From: Chlorobiota bacterium
GTDB lineage: Bacteria; Bacteroidota; Ignavibacteria; SZUA-365; JAADGX01
Direction of reading: 5' to 3'
DNA: 11,073 bases
NCBI GenBank assembly: GCA_013152135.1
Contig: JAADGX010000066.1
Span: forward strand, 1 to 11,073
The notes beneath the pieces were generated by a model. The model saw only the letters and a list, made by a program, of their open reading frames with translations, was not told the origin of the DNA and made no database searches. The translations under genes and the position numbers were made by a program. Positions 6,000 to 11,073 of this stretch are shown in pieces; position 1 is the stretch's first letter, and every line of letters begins with the position of its first letter.

Positions 6000-8315
6000 T
6001 CAAAATTCGGTACTGAATCCGAAAACCGGAAAAAATGGAAGATGGTCGATTTCGCGGAGTTCGTTTTCACGAGCATCCCACACGTAAGAATACACGTTTT
6101 TGCGATTATAGAGATTGCGCAGTTCGGCAAAGGCGACGATGTCCCATCCATGGAAATTCAACCGCAGGTCGATCCGAACATCCAGACGATGATACTCGGG
6201 ATACCGGGAAGCCATGAATTTTCCCCGCTGGAAAACCCCGCGCCGGGCTGCGATGGAGGCTTTCGCATCAAACGGCGTGTAAGGCCTTCCCGTAGCAAAC
6301 TGCCATCGAGCGCTCAGGGTCCAGCTCCGGGAAAGCTGTACGCCGCCGGTCAGGGTCACGGCATGAGTGTGATCGAATGTCCCCGGCGCCCATCCGCCTG
6401 CCAAAGCCTTGAAGCGGGTTTTAGTAAAGGCGTAACTCAGGAGGCCGTAATAACCGCTGGACAATTTCTTTTCAATGGAAACGTCAATACCGCGCGCATA
6501 ACCGACACCCGCGTTAACGGCTTTCCCACCGTAGAAAAATCCCCCCTCCAGGCCTAAGGAGTTATACATCATCGTCGGTTCTTCCACGCTCACAAGGTAG
6601 TTTCGGTATTCCTTCGCGTAAACCTCGGCCGTAAATTTCCAGTCGGGAACCACAAGATATTCAACCCCTCCGGTAGCAACATCGGCGTACATGCTGTGGA
6701 GTTTTTTGTTAGCGGGATCACTGCTCAACCAGGGATAAGGTGGATTCTGAAACAACCGCGCGGCAGACCCGATCAGTGTCAAGTTGGGCCAGAGCCGCCA
6801 CCTGATCCCCGCCCGTGGGGACAAGGTGAATTCGTCCAGGTACGCGAAGTGATCAATCCGTAACCCGGCTTTGAGCAGGAGATTTGAAAAAGGAAAGAAT
6901 TCACCCTCGGAATAAATCGCGAACTTCAACGAATTTTCCTTCACGTCCGCATTGATAGCGGAGAGCGGATTTCCAAAGCCACTTGTATCGCCTACCCACT
7001 CCAACGTATTACGGAATTCGACGGGTTTGAATTCAAGTCCGCTGCGCAAAAAGAACCTGGAAGATACCTGGAGATAACTTTCACCCCTCACGGTGACTTC
7101 CTTCTCAAAAGCGTTGACCTCGCGCAATTTCCGGCCGGTGGAATCCTGTATGGTGAGTGCGTATTCGCCGCGCGTAACGGATGCGCTGATATCGATACGC
7201 CATTTTCGGCCGAAATTCGATACCCATCTCCCTCCCACCAGATACTGGTCCTGGAGATTTCGCGCGCGGTCGATCAACAACGACGGGATGAGGTATTCCC
7301 CGTCAGAACGGGAATAATCGATGGCATCCAGCCCCGCCAATGCAATCAATGTAATAGTGTTGCGGTAATCCACGTTCCAGTGCAGTTTCCCCAGGAGATC
7401 CCAGTAACGGGGTTTGGGTTTCTCTCTCTTCGGCCCCCCGGCGAGATCAAGGTAACTTCTCCGAACGGACAGAAGCCAGTTTGCCGATGCGCCGGCAGGG
7501 CCGCCGAGCGCCGCTCCTACGGCATTGGAATTGATCCCCAGCGTTCCTTCGACATTGTTGATGTTCCCTTCCCGCATATTCAATTCGAGCACTGACGACA
7601 GGCGGTTTCCGTAGCGGGCGCTGAAGCCCCCTGTCCGTATCCGCATCCCGCGGACCTGGTTAAGGTTATACATGCCGAGAAGACCTCCGGAAAATCCCTG
7701 GAGACCAAAGTGCTCCGGCAAAGCCAATTCGAAATCATCTACATATACGACGTTTTCAACCGGAGAACTGCCTCGTACGATCGCCTCAATACGACTGTCG
7801 ATAAGGGGTTGGATGCCGGGCAAGCCCGCCAGGAACCGCTCTGGATCTTCCAGGGCGCCTGCGCTACGGCGCACTTCCTCGAAATCAAATTGCAGTACAC
7901 GCGAAACAGCCATCGGGTCAAAGAAAAAGTACGATGAGGGGGAAGCGATGGTTCGAACCGGATTCTTGATTTCTTCCAACTCCACCTGGAGAAAAACCGA
8001 CCGCCCACTAGCGGCGACAACGTCGGATTTGAATTCGGTTGTAAACCCGCGAGTCGAGAACCTCAAGTGATACACACCGGGGATGACCCGCTCAATGGTA
8101 AAATACCCGTTGTCGTCGGTGAAGCCCTTGTAACCGGTGCCCAGGACGATGACCTTGACCCCGATCAGGGCCTGCTGGGTTACCCGGTCGATGACCCGGC
8201 CGGTAATAGTCGATGTTGGGAAAAAAGGCGATTGAGAGTACAGATTCCGGGGACTTGCCATGAAGAGGATCAGCACTGTCGCGCAAAAGCCCAATCTACC
8301 GTTGAGAAATCTCAT
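6000..8315 (-). CDS. TonB-dependent outer-membrane receptor with carboxypeptidase-regulatory-like N-terminal domain
   Basis: The 771-residue protein is predicted to be an outer-membrane transporter energised by TonB-ExbBD. Residues 1-29 are a signal peptide (CATVLILFMASP, then LYSQS). Residues 35-115 form a carboxypeptidase-regulatory-like beta-sandwich (TITGRVIDRVTQQALIGVKV, TDDNGYFTIERVIPGVYHLRF). Residues about 140-250 are the plug (LAGLPGIQP, AIVRGSSPVENVVYVDD, GGFSARYGNRLSSVLELNMREG). The rest is an aromatic-rich beta barrel with alternating strands, ending in FSTEF, the terminal Phe expected for BAM recognition. It is shorter than SusC-type receptors and has no SusD neighbour, so a glycan-utilisation role is not supported. 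The substrate is unknown. It is preceded by the terminator of the KamA-like gene and probably heads a unit with tgt, yajC and ribBA. Confidence 0.9.
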   Translation of the reverse strand: MRFLNGRLGFCATVLILFMASPRNLYSQSPFFPTSTITGRVIDRVTQQALIGVKVIVLGTGYKGFTDDNGYFTIERVIPGVYHLRFSTRGFTTEFKSDVVAASGRSVFLQVELEEIKNPVRTIASPSSYFFFDPMAVSRVLQFDFEEVRRSAGALEDPERFLAGLPGIQPLIDSRIEAIVRGSSPVENVVYVDDFELALPEHFGLQGFSGGLLGMYNLNQVRGMRIRTGGFSARYGNRLSSVLELNMREGNINNVEGTLGINSNAVGAALGGPAGASANWLLSVRRSYLDLAGGPKREKPKPRYWDLLGKLHWNVDYRNTITLIALAGLDAIDYSRSDGEYLIPSLLIDRARNLQDQYLVGGRWVSNFGRKWRIDISASVTRGEYALTIQDSTGRKLREVNAFEKEVTVRGESYLQVSSRFFLRSGLEFKPVEFRNTLEWVGDTSGFGNPLSAINADVKENSLKFAIYSEGEFFPFSNLLLKAGLRIDHFAYLDEFTLSPRAGIRWRLWPNLTLIGSAARLFQNPPYPWLSSDPANKKLHSMYADVATGGVEYLVVPDWKFTAEVYAKEYRNYLVSVEEPTMMYNSLGLEGGFFYGGKAVNAGVGYARGIDVSIEKKLSSGYYGLLSYAFTKTRFKALAGGWAPGTFDHTHAVTLTGGVQLSRSWTLSARWQFATGRPYTPFDAKASIAARRGVFQRGKFMASRYPEYHRLDVRIDLRLNFHGWDIVAFAELRNLYNRKNVYSYVWDARENELREIDHLPFFPVFGFSTEF

Positions 8316-8316
8316 T

Positions 8317-8322
8317 CCTCCT
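8317..8322 (-). promoter_or_regulatory. Shine-Dalgarno unusually close to the receptor start
   Basis: Minus strand AGGAGG is separated from the ATG at 8315 by only one base. No in-frame ATG, GTG or TTG start lies at the usual 5-9 nt distance. The next in-frame candidate is TTG at 8294, which would cut into the signal peptide. ATG 8315 is kept because it gives a complete signal peptide. Confidence 0.5.
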
Positions 8323-8380
8323 CATAGACCCATGAAAATGCAAAGTATTGACTAATTCACCGTCCCCGTTTACAAACAGT

Positions 8381-8410
8381 AATATAACCAAAAAGCAGTA
8401 TTCTCATGAA
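8381..8410 (-). promoter_or_regulatory. Candidate promoter for the receptor-tgt-yajC-ribBA unit
   Basis: On the minus strand TTCATG (8410-8405), an 18-nt spacer and TATATT (8386-8381) form a sigma70-like pair; the -10 matches five of six consensus bases and the -35 matches three. It lies between the upstream terminator and the receptor start, leaving a leader of about 60 nt. Motif evidence only. Confidence 0.35.
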
Positions 8411-8464
8411 CCGCCTCTTGACTTTCACTCCAGCGACGCATCGATGATTCCGGGGAAGCGTAAT

Positions 8465-8487
8465 AAAAAACCGGGGACGAACCCCGG
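8465..8487 (-). terminator. Rho-independent terminator of the KamA-like gene
   Basis: On the minus strand CCGGGG-TTCGT-CCCCGG forms a GC-only 6-bp stem with a 5-nt loop, followed directly by TTTTTT and ATTA. It begins 28 nt after the kamA-like stop codon and separates that gene from the receptor gene. Confidence 0.92.
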
Positions 8488-8515
8488 CTCGACAATGTGG
8501 TTTACTCCGGCGGCA

Positions 8516-9925
8516 TCAGGCGGCAAGGGTTTCCATCATTCTCGTCTTTGTGGAGATGATTTTCTCGAGTTCGTCCTCGAAGAAGAACTTTTCCTCGCCG
8601 AAAGCGGGCGTAAGCTCATTCAGCCAGCTCGCGTTCGGATCGTACTGCGCAAAGAACGGTTGATCAACCCAATCGGGATTTCGGCCCTGGATGAAACGAA
8701 GAACGAATACTTTTTCTCCGTTCACTTCAGCGATACCGGACACTTCAACCTTCCCCGGTGTCGCGGACATGGAAGGTCCGCGGACGGTACGTGAAAGCCC
8801 GTTGACACATTTATACGCGTCACGGTAGATCCTGTGTGCCTGTTCCAGGGGTACTTTGAAATAATCACGGGCACCGGTGTCCCGCTCGACAAACATGTAA
8901 TACGGTACCATACCCAGCCTGACCTGCTCGCGCCACATTTCTTCCCAAATCACCGCCTGGTCATTGATATGGGCAACAACAGGCGACTGAGTGCGAATCA
9001 TCGCTCCCGTATCAAGCACGCGGCGTATTGCTTCCTGCGCCACCGGCGTTTCCAGTTCCCGGAAATGATTGTAATGCGCCATGATGGCAACCTGCCGTCC
9101 CGCCTTGCGGATGCGCTCGAACAACCGCAACAGGTCGTCCGAATCCTTGTCGGTAACGAATCGCATTGGCCAATACGCAAGTGCCTTGGTGCCTATGCGG
9201 ATTGTCTGAAGATTTTCCAGCCTTTCGTCAAGCAACGGCTCGATGTAGCGCGTAAGAACACTGGTTTTCATCACCATCGGATCACCGCCGGTAAAGAGCA
9301 CGTTGGTTACCTCGGGATGACGCAGCACGTAATCCCGCAGGATTTCTCCTTCCTTCGCGGCAAACTTCAAATCCGACAATCCCACGAACTGGGCCCAGCG
9401 AAAACAGAACGTGCAATACGCGTGGCAGGTTTGTCCGGAGGTTGGGAAAAAAAGGACCGTTTCGCGATACTTGTGCTGCATTCCACGCAATACGTGCCCA
9501 TCCATGACCGGAACGTTGAGAGTCATTTGACCGGCCGGGTGGGGATTCAAGCTGAGGCGGATCTTGTTGGCGGCCGCGCGGATTTCACTGCGACTGGCTT
9601 CGGCCTTTATTAGATCCGCGACGGTGTTGAAGTCGCGTTCCGTCAGCATTCCATGCTGGGGGAAGGTTAGTTGAAAGATGGGATCGTCGGGAATGTTGTC
9701 CCAATTTATCAATTCCCGGATCACGTACTCGTTGACCTTGAACGGCAGCACGCTGGCCACAACCTTGATGCTGAAACGTATGTCATCGGAAAGAGCTTGA
9801 ACCTGGGGGATGCTCTCGAAATTATTTTCCGTGAAGTATTTGAATTGCACCGGTGACGAGAAATCCGTCAAGTGACGCGTTTCTTCATGATTCGCAACTG
9901 ATATCTGTGTATGCATTTTTTCCAT
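8516..9925 (-). CDS. KamA-family radical SAM protein (lysine 2,3-aminomutase-like)
   Basis: The 469-residue protein belongs to the radical SAM, PLP-dependent aminomutase family, whose members move an alpha-amino group to the beta carbon (lysine, glutamate or arginine 2,3-aminomutases, and EpmB). The [4Fe-4S] motif CxxxCxxC is present as CHAYCTFC (C167, C171, C174). It is followed by FTGGDPMVM (211-219), the SAM-binding GGD loop, and RIGTKALAYWPMR (243-255). The family's N-terminal INWDNIPDDPIFQLTFPQHGML (73-94, with one gap in my listing of motifs) and the RTQSPVVAHINDQ block (311-323) are also present. The region expected to hold the PLP lysine reads GPSMSATPGKVEV (383-395), so K392 is the likely ligand, but the loop is shorter than in characterised KamA. 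The cluster motif also differs from the usual CRHCxRR form. The ATG at 9925 has AAAGGAG 5 nt upstream; a longer reading from TTG at 9985 lacks one. Substrate unassigned; no acetyltransferase (ablB) or lysine-fermentation gene adjoins it. Confidence 0.88.
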   Translation of the reverse strand: MEKMHTQISVANHEETRHLTDFSSPVQFKYFTENNFESIPQVQALSDDIRFSIKVVASVLPFKVNEYVIRELINWDNIPDDPIFQLTFPQHGMLTERDFNTVADLIKAEASRSEIRAAANKIRLSLNPHPAGQMTLNVPVMDGHVLRGMQHKYRETVLFFPTSGQTCHAYCTFCFRWAQFVGLSDLKFAAKEGEILRDYVLRHPEVTNVLFTGGDPMVMKTSVLTRYIEPLLDERLENLQTIRIGTKALAYWPMRFVTDKDSDDLLRLFERIRKAGRQVAIMAHYNHFRELETPVAQEAIRRVLDTGAMIRTQSPVVAHINDQAVIWEEMWREQVRLGMVPYYMFVERDTGARDYFKVPLEQAHRIYRDAYKCVNGLSRTVRGPSMSATPGKVEVSGIAEVNGEKVFVLRFIQGRNPDWVDQPFFAQYDPNASWLNELTPAFGEEKFFFEDELEKIISTKTRMMETLAA

Positions 9926-10136
9926 GTACTCTCCTTTACATAATCTTGAGCGATAAGCATAATGGCTGGGGGGGCAACAAATCAAGGAAAAGGAGCAAAT
10001 TTATCGCGTCCTCTCTGTAAAGAAGATAAAAACTCCGCTATCAAAAGCAAGGGATGGAAAGAAGCGAGCCCTAAACGTAAATCAAAAAATGGAAAGAATC
10101 AACAGTATCCATAGCCGCATAAAGTGATTCGCCGGA
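9926..10136 (-). other. Leader/intergenic region of the kamA-like gene, with candidate promoter and C7 tract
   Basis: This stretch of 211 nt has no gene. A candidate Bacteroidota-type promoter reads TTG (10102-10100), a 20-nt spacer and TACGTTTA (10079-10072) on the minus strand. A run of seven C (minus strand, 9974-9968) lies 42 nt before the start codon. No strong terminator for the zinc-ribbon gene was found; a weak imperfect pairing of GTAATCC with GGATAC near 10140-10106 lacks a following T tract. The two genes could therefore be cotranscribed. Confidence 0.4.
9931..9937 (-). promoter_or_regulatory. Ribosome binding site deciding the kamA-like start
   Basis: Minus strand AAAGGAG ends 5 nt before ATG 9925, near-ideal spacing. 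This excludes the 20 extra residues of the upstream TTG reading, which are also not family-like. Confidence 0.85.
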
Positions 10137-10748
10137 TTACGAGAGCCAACCTCTCCACTCACAGCTATGGCAACGGTACAGCCGTTGAGATGTCAATTTT
10201 TTTCGCACCCGTTCCGTCAGGTTTTTACTATGAGAGCGAAAGAGCGAGGAACTGCCACAAGCGGGACACGTTCTGCCGTGAGGCGATTTATTGTGATATG
10301 GAATGAAATCAACATTTGCCTCGCGAGAGTGATTTTCCTGTATATCGTCGGGGTTGAATTCGATATTGTATTGCCACACATTATTACTCTTATTATCTGT
10401 GGACAAAACAGGAGCCTCTTCTTCAAACGTCTGTTCCACGCGCTGCGATTGTGCCTCTGTGTCCGGAACGACGGGGTCAGCCGAGTCATCAAGATCAAAC
10501 GATGGAACAGGCAAAGGATTTTCTTCTTCCGGAATCGTTTCATCCTTTTGCTTGTACTCGTAATTGAGTTCCACCGGATCAATCCATGCCCGAAAATTAC
10601 AAGAGTGGCAGCGATACGGTCGTTTCTGGGTGTGCTCTTTCCGGAACTCCTCCCATCGGTTTCTTGCCCGCGATCTTCGAAGTTCGAACTTTCCGCACTG
10701 GGGACAACGGGCTTTTTCGTGAATGTTTTGCAACCACTGATGCGACAT
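10137..10748 (-). CDS. Hypothetical protein with two homologous zinc ribbons joined by an acidic linker
   Basis: I do not recognise a named family. The 203 residues contain two similar zinc-ribbon modules. The first spans residues 14-56, with C15/C18 and C47/C50 (RCPQCGKFELRRSRARN ... RPYRCHSCNFRAW). The second spans 160-202, with C161/C164 and C193/C196 (TCPACGSSSLFRSHSKN ... RLYRCHSCEWRGW). Both have CxxC-28 residues-CxxC spacing and a basic, helical-looking middle, which points to internal duplication. Residues 59-155 form a low-complexity acidic linker rich in Glu, Asp and Pro (for example PEEENPLPVP, VEQTFEEEAP). There is no signal peptide or membrane segment, so the protein is probably cytoplasmic. 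Zinc ribbons with basic arms often bind nucleic acid or protein partners; that role is inference. The ATG at 10748 has AAGGG 6 nt upstream. The gene is divergent from the ECF sigma gene. Confidence 0.8.
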   Translation of the reverse strand: MSHQWLQNIHEKARCPQCGKFELRRSRARNRWEEFRKEHTQKRPYRCHSCNFRAWIDPVELNYEYKQKDETIPEEENPLPVPSFDLDDSADPVVPDTEAQSQRVEQTFEEEAPVLSTDNKSNNVWQYNIEFNPDDIQENHSREANVDFIPYHNKSPHGRTCPACGSSSLFRSHSKNLTERVRKKLTSQRLYRCHSCEWRGWLS

Positions 10749-10940
10749 ATTCTACCCTTCACAATGTCTTTCCTCTAAATGTACAAAAAATAATTTCACT
10801 CTACCGTATCTCACATCCACTGTTTCCAAAACGGCTTTCCCATAAACCACGCTTTGTTGTGAAAGGAACAGGCATTTGATATATTGATTTCTTAAAGCGG
10901 AATAAAAAAACGGCGTATCGCTTCGTACGAACCTTGCCTG
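10749..10940. other. Divergent promoter region between zinc-ribbon and sigma factor genes
   Basis: This AT-rich spacer of 192 nt holds no gene. On the plus strand it contains the promoter candidate at 10857-10885. On the minus strand TACATTTA occurs at 10783-10776, about 27 nt before the zinc-ribbon start, but lacks a TTG partner at 20 nt, so it is not called separately. Confidence 0.5.
10857..10885 (+). promoter_or_regulatory. Sigma70-like promoter for the ECF sigma factor gene
   Basis: TTGTGA (10857-10862), a 17-nt spacer and TATATT (10880-10885) match consensus at four and five of six positions with ideal spacing. Transcription would start near 10892, leaving a leader of about 49 nt before the ATG at 10941. 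Motif evidence only. Confidence 0.5.
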
Positions 10941-11073
10941 ATGGTTGATATCCCTTCTTCTGACAACATCTCCCTCCAAAAACGCCACGAGGATTTTGAA
11001 CGGGAAGCGCTTCCACACATCAATTCGTTGTACAACTTTGCCCTGCGAATGACGGGGAACGGCGACGACGCCA
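10941..11073 (+). CDS. ECF-type RNA polymerase sigma factor, N-terminal fragment
   Basis: Forty-four codons are visible before the right edge. After a short N-terminus (MVDIPSSDNISLQKRHEDF) the sequence EREALPHINSLYNFALRMTG followed by NGDDA is the start of sigma70 region 2, as found in group 4 (ECF) sigma factors, where it binds core polymerase and the -10 element. The ATG at 10941 is the only conventional start in frame after a TAA at 10893; no Shine-Dalgarno precedes it. A promoter candidate lies about 55 nt upstream. The leftward neighbour is the divergent zinc-ribbon protein. Whether an anti-sigma gene follows cannot be seen. Confidence 0.85.
   Translation, partial: MVDIPSSDNISLQKRHEDFEREALPHINSLYNFALRMTGNGDDA

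Noticed and set aside
8834..9613. Plus-strand open frame of 259 codons
   Set aside because: Antisense shadow of the KamA-family gene, which has a clear radical SAM motif and a good ribosome binding site.
1..9925. A lysine-metabolism link between the saccharopine dehydrogenase-like fragment and the KamA-like enzyme
   Set aside because: The genes are nearly 9 kb apart, with unrelated housekeeping genes between them, and neither substrate is established.

Overview
The window looks like chromosomal DNA of a Bacteroidota-type bacterium, probably an Ignavibacteria/Chlorobi-side lineage. The support is a secreted beta-helix protein ending in a type IX secretion (T9SS) sorting domain, a TonB-dependent receptor with an N-terminal carboxypeptidase-regulatory-like domain, and several promoter-like TTG-N20-TAnnTTTA elements. 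GC content is moderate and several genes have clear AAGGAG-type ribosome binding sites. The exact lineage is inferred from gene content, not from a phylogenetic marker.

Layout from left to right. Positions 1-58 hold the 5' end of a leftward saccharopine-dehydrogenase-like Rossmann protein. About 300 bases without a gene follow, then a rightward T9SS-secreted parallel beta-helix protein (367-2304). This converges on greA (2859-2380) and the two share a strong hairpin terminator. Just upstream of greA, inside its probable leader, lies a second intrinsic terminator pointing into greA. Further right is an intergenic stretch with short inverted and direct repeats. A leftward block follows: TonB-dependent receptor, tgt, yajC and ribBA, closely spaced and plausibly one transcription unit (8315-3191). 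Upstream of it is a leftward KamA/lysine-2,3-aminomutase-like radical SAM enzyme (9925-8516) with its own strong terminator, and then a leftward protein with two zinc ribbons (10748-10137). The right edge carries the start of a rightward ECF sigma factor gene, divergent from the zinc-ribbon gene.

Most of the window is housekeeping: transcript cleavage (greA), queuosine tRNA modification (tgt), Sec translocase accessory protein (yajC) and riboflavin synthesis (ribBA). The surface-related genes are the T9SS cargo and the TonB receptor. I saw no CRISPR array, tRNA, rRNA, transposase or phage gene. No clear new multi-gene system is visible. The best leads are the terminator in the greA leader, the duplicated zinc-ribbon protein beside the sigma factor gene, and the divergent KamA-family enzyme with a shortened PLP region.
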